Assembly (NCBI RefSeq): GCF_028867935.1
Contig: NZ_JAPQNS010000002.1
Location: 124,001-188,000 of the forward strand
DNA from: Flavobacterium sp. SUN052
Lineage (GTDB): Bacteria > Bacteroidota > Bacteroidia > Flavobacteriales > Flavobacteriaceae
Direction of reading: 5' to 3'
Length of the DNA: 64,000 bases
Shown here: positions 1 to 9,434 of the stretch, piece by piece
How positions within the stretch are numbered: the stretch's first letter is position 1
Layout: each line of letters opens with the position of its first letter
Notes under the pieces: model-generated
Seen by the model: only the letters and a program-made list of their open reading frames with translations
The model's database searches: none
What the model was told of the DNA's origin: nothing
Program-made: the position numbers and the translations under genes

Positions 1-1
1 C

Positions 2-304
2 ACCGGTGGTTTTGGGCCGGGTGGTGCTGGCGAAGTAAACATACTCGACGCTACCGTTTTCCGGCTTCGTGAAGTGTCACTGGGCTACCAGTTCCCCAAA
101 GCCTGGTTGTCGAAAACACCATTTGGGTCGGCGTTTCTATCGGTGAGCGGGCGCAACCTCTGGTATCTGGCTCCCAACTTCCCCAAGTACCTCAATTTCG
201 ACCCTGAGGTTAGCTCACTGGGAGCTGGCAACTCGCAGGGATTCGATTTTATCGGGATTCCAACCACTCGCCGGTTAGGTGTTAACCTCCGGTTCAGCTT
301 CTAA
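2..304 (+). CDS. SusC/RagA-type TonB-dependent receptor, C-terminal fragment
   Basis: Only the last hundred or so codons are in the window; the gene enters from the left edge. The end has the usual SusC closing pattern: a strand with LGYQFPK, a LSVSGRNLWY segment, a PEVSSLGAGNSQG segment, and a last beta strand ending in LRFSF, as expected for an outer-membrane barrel terminating in an aromatic residue. SusC proteins import substrates bound by a SusD lipoprotein, and a SusD gene follows 113 bases downstream, which supports the call. Substrate cannot be read from this fragment. The gap to SusD contains GCAAAGGCGC-type repeats. Confidence 0.85.
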   Translation, partial: TGGFGPGGAGEVNILDATVFRLREVSLGYQFPKAWLSKTPFGSAFLSVSGRNLWYLAPNFPKYLNFDPEVSSLGAGNSQGFDFIGIPTTRRLGVNLRFSF

Positions 305-417
305 AACTCTCAACGCAAAGGCGCAAAGCATACGCGAAGGGCGCAAAGAATTGGCTAGAAAACCAGTTTCAGGTGCAAAATCCTTCGCGCCTTTGCGGTT
401 TAAAAACCTCACTAACT
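305..417. repeat. Intergenic GCAAAG/CGCGAAGG repeats
   Basis: The SusC-SusD gap holds several short copies of the words GCAAAGGCGCAAAG, CGCGAAGGGCGCAAAG and, inverted, CTTCGCGCCTTTGCGG. The same words occur at 27022-27127 and 53450-53530, also between genes, so this is a dispersed family rather than a one-off. The inverted copies could form an imperfect hairpin within a SusCD transcript. Function unknown. Confidence 0.6.
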
Positions 418-2001
418 ATGAAACGAATAATTGTTCTGTTTGGCCTGCTCCTGCTAGCAGGTTCCTGCAACAAATTTGTCGATATTAATGTCGATCCCAA
501 CAACCCCACAACGCCGGTGCTTGAGCTGTTACTCCCGGCCACGCAAGTGTCGATGACGGGTAGTTTACGCGATGTAAACCAGGGTGCATCAATATTGATG
601 CAGCATCTGTACACCAGCAACACGAGCCGCAACTTTCAGGATGGCACCGATTATCAGCAATCCTGGAATGCGCTGTACACGCAGGTTTTGAACGACATCG
701 AGATCGTGATCCGGGAGGGCACCCGCCTGCAACGATGGGACTACGTAGCTATCGCTAAACTACAAAAAGCCTATATCTACAGCGTGATGGTCGATTTGTG
801 GGGTGATATTCCCTATACCGATGCCTCGCAGGGCCTAACGGTATCGGACCCGAAATTTGAAAGTGGAGAAGTCATCTACACCAGTCTGTTTACGCTGATC
901 GACGACGCACTGGCCGATGCGAACAAGGGAGCTTTCGCGATTCAGCCTACCACGGCCGATATCATTTACAAAGGCGACAAAGCCGCCTGGATTCGGATGG
1001 GGAATACGTTGAAATTGAAACTATTTAACCAGATTCGTCTTGCCCAGCCCGACAAAGCCAAAGCCGGTATTGCAGCCCTGTTGAGCAGCAATGCTCCGCT
1101 CATTACGACCAATGCACAGGATTTCACGTTCCGGTTTGGCACCACCGAAACACCTGCCAACCGGCATCCCTGGCACCGGGCCGAATACCAGGCCAGCAAG
1201 AGTTACTACATGAGTCAAAACTTTATTGAACGCCTGTTCAGCACCGACGACCCCCGGATTCGGTATTATTTCTACCGGCAAACGTCGAATTACACCGTTG
1301 GTTTCACTCCAACTGGTAATGGCTATTTTGGCCGGTATACGGGCGATGCCACAGCCTCACCCAACGACAATGCTCTGAAAGCTACCGTTGGCGTGTATCC
1401 GGCGGGCGGGTTATACGATGCCGCCCCGATCAACAACCTAACGGCAGCCAACGTGTTCATCTCCAATTCGGGCGCTACCGCAACTCCTAAAGTGGTGACC
1501 AATACCGATGGTTCAGGGGCAGGCATCTTTCCGTTTATCACCAACGCGATGGTGAAATTCATACTGGCCGAAGCAGCACTGACGATGGGAACAGCAGGCG
1601 ATGCGAAGCAACTCTTTCAGGACGGTATAACGGCCAGCCTGAACAGCATCAATACGATCTCGACATCGGGTGGAAACTCAGCCGCTAGCTTGGCAACAGC
1701 TACTGTTACCAACTTCGTGGCGAACCGGACAGCTCAGTACGATGCAGCCGATGCAGCGGGTAAGTTGAGTGCGGTGATGACTCAAAAATACATTGCCAAT
1801 TACGGTAATGGCATCGAATCGTATAACGATTATCGCCGGACCGGTTTGCCGGTATTACCTGCTCCTATTGCTCCGCTGAACACGTTCCCGCTGCGTCTGA
1901 CGTATTCGGTTACCGAGCTATCGACCAATGCCAGCGTTTCAGACAAGGCAGACAAAATTCAAACGGCCCAGCAGACAACGCCTGTGTTCTGGGACAAATA
2001 A
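418..2001 (+). CDS. SusD/RagB-family outer-membrane nutrient-binding lipoprotein
   Basis: A 527-residue protein. I start it at ATG 418 rather than an upstream in-frame ATG because this gives a clean lipoprotein signal: MKRIIVLFGLLLLAGSC, with lipobox Cys at residue 17. After it comes the NKFVDINVDPNNPTT segment typical of the SusD-like_2 subgroup, then a helix-rich body (Tyr/Trp-rich TPR-like segments such as RWDYVAIAKLQKAY and VDLWGDIPYTDA) and a C-terminal MTQKYIANYGNGIESYNDYRRTG motif that recurs in this subgroup. SusD sits on the surface and caps the SusC barrel just upstream. The substrate is not determined; the M14 peptidase two genes down suggests peptides. Confidence 0.92.
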   Translation: MKRIIVLFGLLLLAGSCNKFVDINVDPNNPTTPVLELLLPATQVSMTGSLRDVNQGASILMQHLYTSNTSRNFQDGTDYQQSWNALYTQVLNDIEIVIREGTRLQRWDYVAIAKLQKAYIYSVMVDLWGDIPYTDASQGLTVSDPKFESGEVIYTSLFTLIDDALADANKGAFAIQPTTADIIYKGDKAAWIRMGNTLKLKLFNQIRLAQPDKAKAGIAALLSSNAPLITTNAQDFTFRFGTTETPANRHPWHRAEYQASKSYYMSQNFIERLFSTDDPRIRYYFYRQTSNYTVGFTPTGNGYFGRYTGDATASPNDNALKATVGVYPAGGLYDAAPINNLTAANVFISNSGATATPKVVTNTDGSGAGIFPFITNAMVKFILAEAALTMGTAGDAKQLFQDGITASLNSINTISTSGGNSAASLATATVTNFVANRTAQYDAADAAGKLSAVMTQKYIANYGNGIESYNDYRRTGLPVLPAPIAPLNTFPLRLTYSVTELSTNASVSDKADKIQTAQQTTPVFWDK

Positions 2002-2024
2002 CAACTAACCATCGTCACTTAGCC

Positions 2025-2657
2025 ATGAAAAAATCATCGCCTATATTATACAGTTTGCTACTTTTGTTAGTGCTGCTTGATGCCTGCAAAACAGAAGATT
2101 ACGTTTGGGAAAACTGGGCATATACCGCCGTTCCTCTGGTGGTTGTCAATACGGCCAAATCGGCTCTGCCAACAGTAGCAACGTCCAATACCTCTTTCTT
2201 CGACCTGGGTGCTGCCAACGTTGGTGCTCAGGAGTTTGAATATATCCTAAAGTGGGAAGGTTTTGGAAAAGCCGAGGTACAATCGATTGATGTGTACCTG
2301 GGTTTTGTGAAAGCGCCGGCCACAGGTAATCCCGCTTACCCGATTGTGTTGTCGCAGCCCGGTGGCAAATACCCTAGTGTTACCCAGTTTCCGCTCCCAA
2401 GTCGGGTTGGCACTTCTGACAAACTCTATGCGACTGTTACAGAATTTCCTAAGACGTTTACGGTAACAGCTGCCCAGTTGGCTGCCTTCACCGGTACGAA
2501 CCTGAGTAGTGTTGTGCAGAATGATTACTTTGTATTTAAGTTCATGCTCACCCTGAAAGATGGCCGTCGAATTGAAGGCTTTCAGGAAAATGTTTGCGAC
2601 GAAGCTCGTGGCGAAGTCGGCGATTGCCGGGTGGGTGTTCGCTTCCGAAGAAAATAA
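2025..2657 (+). CDS. Putative lipoprotein in the SusCD locus
   Basis: A 210-residue protein starting 23 bases after susD, so probably co-transcribed. It has a lipoprotein signal (MKKSSPILY, hydrophobic run, LLDAC with Cys at residue 21). The rest looks beta-rich and contains two cysteines near the C-terminus (ENVCDEARGEVGDC) that could form a disulphide. I recognise no family. Its position matches that of SusE/SusF-like accessory surface lipoproteins, which bind ligand but are poorly conserved, so a ligand-binding role is an inference from context only. Confidence 0.75.
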   Translation: MKKSSPILYSLLLLLVLLDACKTEDYVWENWAYTAVPLVVVNTAKSALPTVATSNTSFFDLGAANVGAQEFEYILKWEGFGKAEVQSIDVYLGFVKAPATGNPAYPIVLSQPGGKYPSVTQFPLPSRVGTSDKLYATVTEFPKTFTVTAAQLAAFTGTNLSSVVQNDYFVFKFMLTLKDGRRIEGFQENVCDEARGEVGDCRVGVRFRRK

Positions 2658-2748
2658 TACTGCTGCGTAACTGAAGACCACTGTTCATAGCTAGAAACCA
2701 CTTACAACTAATTATTACTTAAACAAATACCCCAATCAACCATCAACG

Positions 2749-5580
2749 ATGCGTTATTCCCCATTTTCAATGCTGGCTGTGCTACTAGTCAGTTTGAGCA
2801 CAGTAATGGCCCAGTCGATTCCGTCGCCAAAAGAACATTTTGGATTCAATATTGGCGACGACTATCAGCTGGCCACTTACACCCAAACGGAGGCTTACTT
2901 CAGAAAGGTAGCCGCAGCGTCTGACCGGGTCAAACTGGTAGACATTGGCCTGACCGAAGAAGGTCGTCATCAGTTGATGCTGATTGTATCGTCGCCGGAG
3001 AACCTCAAAAAGCTGGATCGGTACAAAGAGATTTCAACTAAACTGGCTCGGGCAGAAGGCCTCACCGACGATCAGGCCCGCGCTTTAGCGGAAGAAGGTA
3101 AAGCCGTTGTCTGGATTGATGGAGGCTTGCACGCAACGGAAACCGTTGGCACGATGCAGCTCATTGAAACAGTCTACCAACTGGTGAGCCGCAAAGATCC
3201 CGAAACGATGCGGATTCTGGATCAGGACGTTATTCTGCTGACGCACGCCAACCCCGATGGTCAGGAAATCGTAACAAACTGGTACATGCGGGAGCCAACA
3301 CCCAACAAACGCTCGCTGGACAACCTGCCGAAGTTATACCAGAAATACGCTGGCCACGACAACAACCGCGATTTCTTCATCATGAACATGAAGGAAACTC
3401 AGAACATCGGTCGCCAGTTGTTTGTCGAGTGGATTCCACAAATTATGTACAATCACCACCAGCGTGGCCCTGCCGGGTCTGTTCTGGCTGGTCCACCCTA
3501 CCGCGATCCGTTCAACTACGTGTTTGATCCGCTCATGGTAACGGGCATCGACGCACTTGGCGCGGCTATGATCAACCGTCTGAATGCCGAAAACAAACCG
3601 GGATTTACTCGTTTAGGTGGCTCTGTTTTCTCAACTTGGTACAACGGCGGTCTGCGTACGACCACGCACTTCCACAACATGATTGGCCTTCTGACCGAAA
3701 TCATAGGTGGCCCTACTCCTGAAGACGTTCCACTGGTTCCAAGCCGACTGATTCCCAACGGAAACACGCCTTTCCCGGTTACACCTCAGAAATGGCATTT
3801 CAAGCAATCCATCGACTACTCCATTTCGCTCAACTACGCCGTGCTGGGATATGCTGCCCGTTACCGCGATGAGCTGCTGTTTAACATCTACCGGATGGGC
3901 AAAAACTCCATTGAGCGGGGTAGTAAAGACACTTGGGCCTTATCGCCCAAGCGGATCGACGCCATCAATGATGCCTTCAAAAATGATCCAAAACGCCCTA
4001 CCTCAACCACATCAGCGGCTGGTGCAGCCCTCGCTCAATATGGTATGTTGCCACGGGGTGGTGGTATGAACCTGAAGTACTACGACACGATTATGAAAGC
4101 CCCGATCCTGCGTGACCCACGGGGATACATCATTCCGGCCGATCAGACTGACTTTTCAACCGCCGTTAAGTTCGTGAATGCGTTAATTAAAACGGGTCTC
4201 CAGATTCAGCAGGCAACTTCCGATTTCACGGTAGCGGGCAAGAAATACCCAGCCGGATCGTACGTCGTAAAAACCGATCAGGCATTCCGTCCTCATTTGC
4301 TGGATATGTTTGAGCCACAAGATCACCCCAACGATTTCCAGTATCCAGGTGGTCCTCCGGTTCGTCCATATGATGCCGCTGGCTGGACATTGGCTTACCT
4401 GATGAACGTGAAGTTTGACCGGGTACTGGATGCGTTCGACGGACCATTCAAGAAACTGCCCTATGGCCAGCTTCAATCGCCAGAGGGACATGTTACAGGC
4501 GCATCGGGCGGGGGGTATCTGCTCAGTGCTAAATCGAACAACTCGTTTATTGCCGTGAATGATCTGCTGGCGTCAGGCGTCGAAGTGTATCGCTTACCAA
4601 ACGGTGTAGGTGGCAAGTCAACCGTAGAAGCCGGAGCGTTTTTTGTACCAGCTTCAGCCAAGGCAAAGTCTATACTCGATAAGTCAGCCAAAGATCTCGG
4701 TCTGGAAATATCTGGTCTGGCCAAGCGCCCGAGCACCTCGTTGACGAAAGTTTCACCAATGCGGATTGCTATCTGGGATACGTATGGTGGCTCAATGCCG
4801 TCGGGTTGGGTGCGTTGGTTGATGGAACAATACCATTTCCCAATGAAAGTTATTTACCCATCGGACATCGACGCGGGTGATCTAAAGAAAAAATACGACG
4901 TATTGGTGTTCGTTACCCGTGCTATCCCACCCGTGAATGGCCAGGATGTTGACGCTTTCCGGGGTCTGGAACGGGAGCCGAAAGAAGAAGAAACACCAGC
5001 CGAATATAGGGCCCAGTTAACCAAAGTTACCGCTGCCAAAACCATTCCACAGATCAAAGCCTTCCTGGAAGATGGCGGTTCGGTGGTTACCATTGGCTCA
5101 AGCACCAACCTGGCGTATCACCTGAAATTGCCGGTAAAAAGTGCCCTCTCTGAAATGACAGCGAGTGGAGCTGAGCGGCCATTGCCCGGTGAGAAGTACT
5201 ATATCCCAGGCAGCGTACTTCGCGTAGGAGTCGATTCAACACAACACGCCACCTGGGGAATGCCGTCTCAAACGGATGTGTATTTCGATGCCAGCCCGGT
5301 ATTTAAACCTGCGCCCGACGCCATTGCTAAAGGCTTGATTGTTCCGCTTGCCTGGTTCGACACGGCCAAACCACTGCGTAGCGGTTGGGCGTGGGGTCAG
5401 TCGTACTTGCAGGATGGCGTAGCAGCTTTTATGGCACCCGTTGGCGCCGGTAAATTCTACGCCTTCGGCCCTGAAATCACGTTCCGTGCACAGGCACACG
5501 GCACCTTCAAACTCCTGTTCAACCAGTTGTACATGACTGGCACAAACGGCTCGCAAGGTGGGGAAGCTATGGGGAAATAA
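2749..5580 (+). CDS. Secreted M14-family zinc carboxypeptidase
   Basis: A 943-residue protein with a signal peptide (MRYSPFSMLAVLLVSLSTVMAQS). The M14 peptidase domain is at about residues 40-370: GGLHATET carries the HxxE zinc motif (His128, Glu131), ANPDGQE matches the region around the substrate-binding Asn/Arg, and LLTEIIGG is the likely catalytic-Glu segment. The remaining ~550 residues are unassigned, with a possible GAT-like fold around IAIWDTYGGSMPSGW. The family removes C-terminal residues from peptides. It lies 91 bases after the lipoprotein gene of the SusCD locus on the same strand and ends at a strong terminator, so it probably supplies or processes peptides for uptake. Confidence 0.88.
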   Translation: MRYSPFSMLAVLLVSLSTVMAQSIPSPKEHFGFNIGDDYQLATYTQTEAYFRKVAAASDRVKLVDIGLTEEGRHQLMLIVSSPENLKKLDRYKEISTKLARAEGLTDDQARALAEEGKAVVWIDGGLHATETVGTMQLIETVYQLVSRKDPETMRILDQDVILLTHANPDGQEIVTNWYMREPTPNKRSLDNLPKLYQKYAGHDNNRDFFIMNMKETQNIGRQLFVEWIPQIMYNHHQRGPAGSVLAGPPYRDPFNYVFDPLMVTGIDALGAAMINRLNAENKPGFTRLGGSVFSTWYNGGLRTTTHFHNMIGLLTEIIGGPTPEDVPLVPSRLIPNGNTPFPVTPQKWHFKQSIDYSISLNYAVLGYAARYRDELLFNIYRMGKNSIERGSKDTWALSPKRIDAINDAFKNDPKRPTSTTSAAGAALAQYGMLPRGGGMNLKYYDTIMKAPILRDPRGYIIPADQTDFSTAVKFVNALIKTGLQIQQATSDFTVAGKKYPAGSYVVKTDQAFRPHLLDMFEPQDHPNDFQYPGGPPVRPYDAAGWTLAYLMNVKFDRVLDAFDGPFKKLPYGQLQSPEGHVTGASGGGYLLSAKSNNSFIAVNDLLASGVEVYRLPNGVGGKSTVEAGAFFVPASAKAKSILDKSAKDLGLEISGLAKRPSTSLTKVSPMRIAIWDTYGGSMPSGWVRWLMEQYHFPMKVIYPSDIDAGDLKKKYDVLVFVTRAIPPVNGQDVDAFRGLEREPKEEETPAEYRAQLTKVTAAKTIPQIKAFLEDGGSVVTIGSSTNLAYHLKLPVKSALSEMTASGAERPLPGEKYYIPGSVLRVGVDSTQHATWGMPSQTDVYFDASPVFKPAPDAIAKGLIVPLAWFDTAKPLRSGWAWGQSYLQDGVAAFMAPVGAGKFYAFGPEITFRAQAHGTFKLLFNQLYMTGTNGSQGGEAMGK

Positions 5581-5612
5581 AACGCAACTAGCTTATTGAA
5601 ATCACTATTGGC

Positions 5613-5648
5613 AAAGACCACGACAGCTGTCGTGGTCTTTATTTTTTT
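5613..5648 (+). terminator. Rho-independent terminator after the M14 peptidase
   Basis: A perfect 14+14 base palindrome (5613-5640, arm AAAGACCACGACAG) is followed by ATTTTTTT. It lies 32 bases after the peptidase stop codon and closes the SusCD locus. Confidence 0.92.
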
Positions 5649-5756
5649 CTCATTTCCACTTAGTTCAAATGTCGTGCGCAAAATGTTGCCGGAATATGCG
5701 GGAAATGCGACTATTGGCGTATTATAGAATCACTTCAAAAGTCGAAAACTAACCAA

Positions 5757-6317
5757 ATGACATTTTTATACACGGCGCGAAAAGCGTTCGGCCAGGATTA
5801 TGATGAAGACGGACTGTCGTGGGAGGGTTATAGTAACTGGACAAGAACACACACTACCGAAATTGTTACGCTGGATGACTCTCTAAGCAAGAGTTTGATT
5901 GAATCCCCTGGCAACTGGGATTATGTGTACAGTCCGAATAGGTGCCTGACCACTTATTTCACAAACCTTGACTACGTTATACAGGAAGCAAAAGGGAATG
6001 ACCGATTCAATTTATTGACCATTGTCATTGAGCCAGACCATGATTGCAAAGACCTTACAATTGATGGTTTTGAATTCGTAGGATACGACTTAATGGATCA
6101 ACCTTATTTTGACATCAGTTCCCTAACCAACTGCTATGGTTTCAACGAACCTATCTTACCAAGTGACACAAACAGATTTGGTTTAATAGATGATTTTGGG
6201 AGAGCCTATGCGCTGAAAAAGCGTCTGCTGGCAACTAATCCAGATCACCCTCACGCAAACACAGCTGTGGTGGCTGTTTGGAGACATAAAACAATTGGAC
6301 GTAAAAAAGCGGAGTAA
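5757..6317 (+). CDS. Hypothetical protein, 186 aa
   Basis: A soluble, acidic protein with no signal peptide or membrane segment. It contains GFEFVGYDLMD, DISSLTNCYGF and NRFGLIDDFGRAYALKK, followed by a C-terminal HANTAVVAVWRHK. This resembles a widespread but functionally uncharacterised bacterial family in which a G-x-D-L-x-D stretch precedes a TNC-G-F stretch. It stands alone between two terminators and is more A+T-rich than its neighbours, which would fit recent acquisition. A role as an immunity-type protein is possible, but nothing in the sequence shows it. Confidence 0.7.
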   Translation: MTFLYTARKAFGQDYDEDGLSWEGYSNWTRTHTTEIVTLDDSLSKSLIESPGNWDYVYSPNRCLTTYFTNLDYVIQEAKGNDRFNLLTIVIEPDHDCKDLTIDGFEFVGYDLMDQPYFDISSLTNCYGFNEPILPSDTNRFGLIDDFGRAYALKKRLLATNPDHPHANTAVVAVWRHKTIGRKKAE

Positions 6318-6341
6318 CCAGCCACTAGCTGATTACTCCGC
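6309..6341 (-). terminator. Terminator shared by the convergent genes at 5757 and 8486
   Basis: Inverted repeat GCGGAGTAACCAGC (6309-6322) / GCTGATTACTCCGC (6328-6341), with one G-T-type mismatch and a 5-base loop. Read on the minus strand it is followed by TTTTTT, so it terminates the VWA gene. On the plus strand the stem overlaps the stop codon of the 186-residue gene. Confidence 0.8.
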
Positions 6342-6359
6342 CCTCGTTTACTGTCTCCA

Positions 6360-8486
6360 TTAATATCCTCCGAAATATTTCCGCGTGCCCCACTCAAGCG
6401 TAGCAAGTACCAGCACGACGAAGAATAACCACCGCCAGTTAATGAGCTCGCTCAACTCTTCGGTGCTGCTCAGGCGGGCTGGTATTTCACGGCTGGTGAG
6501 GTCACGAACCAGATTGGCCACGTTCTTCGTATTATAAAACTTACCGCCTGTTTGCGTGGTTAACTGGCGCAACAATCCATGGTCGGCTGTGGTGTTGAGT
6601 GCTTCCAGTTGCAGATCGCGCACGATGAACTGCCCTTCCGAAACTTCATTTTTGCCGCTCAAATTGGTAGATGCCCGGTAGCGGTAAGCTCCTTCCGGCA
6701 ATCGGCTGATCTCGAACCGGCTATTGTCGGTTGTTGGGGTATAGTTGAAGCTTCGGGTGATACCGCGCTCATCCAAGATACTCAGGTTGACTGGCTTATC
6801 GTAGATGCGCTCGTAGATGTCGTTGTAGAGTTCGGTTTCGAAAATGACTTTTTCGCCCGCCACAAACTCGTTTCGAATCGGGTAGACGCGCAGCTTCCGG
6901 CGGTCTTCCTTCACCGAAATCAACTGGATGACCTTCTGTAACATTTCATCCACAACCTCCTGCTTATCCGTCAGCGCGTACTCTTCCAGTCGCCATTGCC
7001 ATATTCCTTCACCCGCCAGTACGGCCGTTTTGCGGGGGCGGTCCGGCGAACCAGCGGTCACGTTCAGCGCTAGCAGCGGCTTTTGCGTTTGTACACTGCC
7101 TACCTGTTGCCACAGCACCACTTCACTACCCGGCATCAGCTTGAAATCGCCGTAAGGCGCTAAAAGAGGGGGTAGTTTGGTAATAATTTCCAGCCGGGCC
7201 GCGTCGAGGTTCAGTTGCTTGTACGTATCGTTATAACGAGCCGTAACTTTATCACTCTGACCCGGTTGAGCCGTAACCTGCATAACGGGGTTGATGGTAT
7301 TGAAAGGCCCCATCGACGACTGATTGCCCAATACAAACAGAATAGGCGTCGTCTTATTGTTAGCCAGTAGTAACTGTATCACATTTGCACTGGCCCCGGC
7401 GTTATCGGGAATCTGGTGCAGAATAATCAGGTCGAATTTTTTGTCGGTTGGTGGAGGGGTTTCGCTACCAATAAGCGTGCGTACATCGAGCTCGTAGTTC
7501 TGATTGCGTTCCAGTATGCTCCGAATGGCTTTCAGATCCGGGTGGGGACTGAGACCAAGCAGAAGCACTTTCTCGCGCCCATCGATCACGTCGATATAAA
7601 CATCCTGACGGTTGTTTTTGGTGCTGAACTCCCCCGCCTGCGGCACCACTTCGACCACAAAGTGTTGAACTCCTTTTTGGGTAGCCGCAGTCTGGAACGT
7701 TACCGCCCCGAATGTCTGCGATTGTCCGAACGACAGCGTCTGACGACCAACCTCACGCCCGCCCTGCCGCAATATTACCGTACCCGCCCGGCCTTGAAAA
7801 CCGTTGCTGGTCACCTCCACCTGAATCGGAAACTGGTTGCCCAGATACGCAATCCGGTTGGCAACCACGCCTTTCACGGCTATATCGCGCTTGGGAATGG
7901 TATCCCCCAAACCGACTGCATGAACCGCAAACGGGTATTGCCCAAATGTGGGTGACAAACCCTGATTGAATATGCCATCCGAAATCAGCACCACGTCGGT
8001 AAGATGGCGACCCTCATAGTCGTTGCGAATACTCGACAACAGCCCCGACAGGTTCGTTGTCCGCTGCGTGAACGGAATCTGTCCCAAATCCATATCCGTA
8101 GTGGAGTCGCCGAGGGTGCGCACCGATACATCGAGCCCTTCGTTGGCGAGTTGCTGCCGGAGTGTTTGCAAGTTGCCGAGTGTTGCCGTCAAAGCCGGAC
8201 GACCAGCCGCTGCCACCGATTCCGAGTTGTCGATGGCCAGCACGACTTTAGGCTTTTCGGTGAGGGTCCGAATGCTGCGAATCAGCGGGTTAACCAGCAG
8301 AAAACACAGCAAACTAACCGCCACAAACCGAAGGGCAGCGAGTCCATAACGGACGTTTCGATCCCAAGCAGAAACCGTGTCGGACTCCCGGTTAGGAATT
8401 GGTTGATACAAAGCAGCAGCGTATACTGCGCCTACCAGCAAACAGACCAGCACCCACCAGGGTGAGGATTGGAAGATTACGTTCAT
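6360..8486 (-). CDS. Membrane-anchored VWA-domain protein
   Basis: A 708-residue protein. Two N-terminal membrane segments (about 10-28 and 48-68) are followed by a von Willebrand factor A domain with an intact MIDAS motif (VVLAIDNSES, Asp86-Ser88-Ser90) and a second metal-loop segment VVLISDGIFNQG. The middle is beta-rich, then comes a segment similar to class-I amidotransferase-like folds (KFDLIILHQIPDN), and a final membrane helix (INWRWLFFVVLVLATLEWG) close to the C-terminus. This architecture is common in Bacteroidota near BatA/BatB-type genes, but no MoxR ATPase is adjacent here. It starts 1 base after fabG on the same strand, so the two are translationally linked. Function not established. 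Confidence 0.82.
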   Translation of the reverse strand: MNVIFQSSPWWVLVCLLVGAVYAAALYQPIPNRESDTVSAWDRNVRYGLAALRFVAVSLLCFLLVNPLIRSIRTLTEKPKVVLAIDNSESVAAAGRPALTATLGNLQTLRQQLANEGLDVSVRTLGDSTTDMDLGQIPFTQRTTNLSGLLSSIRNDYEGRHLTDVVLISDGIFNQGLSPTFGQYPFAVHAVGLGDTIPKRDIAVKGVVANRIAYLGNQFPIQVEVTSNGFQGRAGTVILRQGGREVGRQTLSFGQSQTFGAVTFQTAATQKGVQHFVVEVVPQAGEFSTKNNRQDVYIDVIDGREKVLLLGLSPHPDLKAIRSILERNQNYELDVRTLIGSETPPPTDKKFDLIILHQIPDNAGASANVIQLLLANNKTTPILFVLGNQSSMGPFNTINPVMQVTAQPGQSDKVTARYNDTYKQLNLDAARLEIITKLPPLLAPYGDFKLMPGSEVVLWQQVGSVQTQKPLLALNVTAGSPDRPRKTAVLAGEGIWQWRLEEYALTDKQEVVDEMLQKVIQLISVKEDRRKLRVYPIRNEFVAGEKVIFETELYNDIYERIYDKPVNLSILDERGITRSFNYTPTTDNSRFEISRLPEGAYRYRASTNLSGKNEVSEGQFIVRDLQLEALNTTADHGLLRQLTTQTGGKFYNTKNVANLVRDLTSREIPARLSSTEELSELINWRWLFFVVLVLATLEWGTRKYFGGY

Positions 8487-8487
8487 A

Positions 8488-9234
8488 TTAAGTTAGCATT
8501 CCCCCATCAACCTGAAGCACTTGTCCGGTGATGTAGCGAGATAAATCGGACGCCAGAAACACACAGGCATCGGCCACCTCTTCGGGTTGACCACCGCGTT
8601 TCAACGGTATCTGTTGTTTCCACTCTTCCACAGCCTTTTCATTGATTTCGCCGGTCATCTCTGTTTCGATAAAACCCGGTGCAATGGCATTCGACCGCAC
8701 ATTCCGCGAACCCAGTTCGAGTGCCACCGATTTGGTAAAACCGATGATTCCTGCCTTTGATGCCGCATAATTGGCTTGTCCCGCGTTACCCCGGATACCC
8801 ACCACTGAGGTGAGGTTAATGATCGACCCGGCCCGGGCTTTCATCATGGGTTTGATAACAGCTTTGGTCAGGTTAAAGACCGACTTTAGATTAACGGTAA
8901 TTACGGTGTCCCATTGTTCTTCCGACATCCGCATTAATAATCCATCTTTGGTTATCCCTGCGTTGTTCACCAGTACATCAACCGTACCAAAATCGGCAAT
9001 TACGGCGGCAATCAGATCTTCGGCTGCTTTATAATCGGACGCATCGGAACGGTAACCCTTCACGGTGCCACCAAACGCCCGGAGTTCCTCTTCCAAAGCC
9101 TGTCCTTTTTCTACACTCGACAGATAAGTGAAGGCAACATGAGCACCTTCCTGCGCAAATCGCTGGGCAATGGCCCGTCCGATCCCACGCGAAGCGCCCG
9201 TGATGAGCGCCACTTTTCCTTTCAATAAATCCAT
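8488..9234 (-). CDS. fabG: 3-oxoacyl-[acyl-carrier-protein] reductase FabG
   Basis: A 248-residue short-chain dehydrogenase, the usual length for FabG. It has the NADPH-binding TGASRGIG motif (residues 13-20), NNAG at 90-93, and the catalytic tetrad Asn115, Ser143, Tyr156 and Lys160 (YAASK). The closing GGMLT is typical of FabG. It reduces 3-ketoacyl-ACP in fatty-acid elongation in the cytoplasm. No other fab genes are in the window. The next gene on the same strand, a VWA membrane protein, begins one base later. Other short-chain dehydrogenases can look similar, but length and motifs favour FabG. Confidence 0.9.
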   Translation of the reverse strand: MDLLKGKVALITGASRGIGRAIAQRFAQEGAHVAFTYLSSVEKGQALEEELRAFGGTVKGYRSDASDYKAAEDLIAAVIADFGTVDVLVNNAGITKDGLLMRMSEEQWDTVITVNLKSVFNLTKAVIKPMMKARAGSIINLTSVVGIRGNAGQANYAASKAGIIGFTKSVALELGSRNVRSNAIAPGFIETEMTGEINEKAVEEWKQQIPLKRGGQPEEVADACVFLASDLSRYITGQVLQVDGGMLT

Positions 9235-9367
9235 TGATTATAAAATACCTTCCGTACCGGCAACCCGGCCAAGTGGAGAGGGTTTGGTTTGACTGGGTCA
9301 AAAATAGCCCAAAGCGCGTGAACCGGCAACTTTAGACAACGTGCAAAAAATAAATCTCGCCGAATCC

Positions 9368-9399
9368 TTGACAATTCTGTAGCAGACGTTGTAGTATTG
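9368..9399 (+). promoter_or_regulatory. Probable promoter of the ABC/GntR operon
   Basis: TTG at 9368-9370 and TAGTATTG at 9392-9399 are 21 bases apart. This matches the Bacteroidota pattern TTG-N19-21-TAnnTTTG with one mismatch. The predicted transcript start falls after an upstream in-frame ATG (9402), so it supports ATG 9435 as the ABC protein start. Confidence 0.5.
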
Positions 9400-9434
9400 C
9401 AGTGCACTATTTATCTAATACACTAAAGCAGTAC

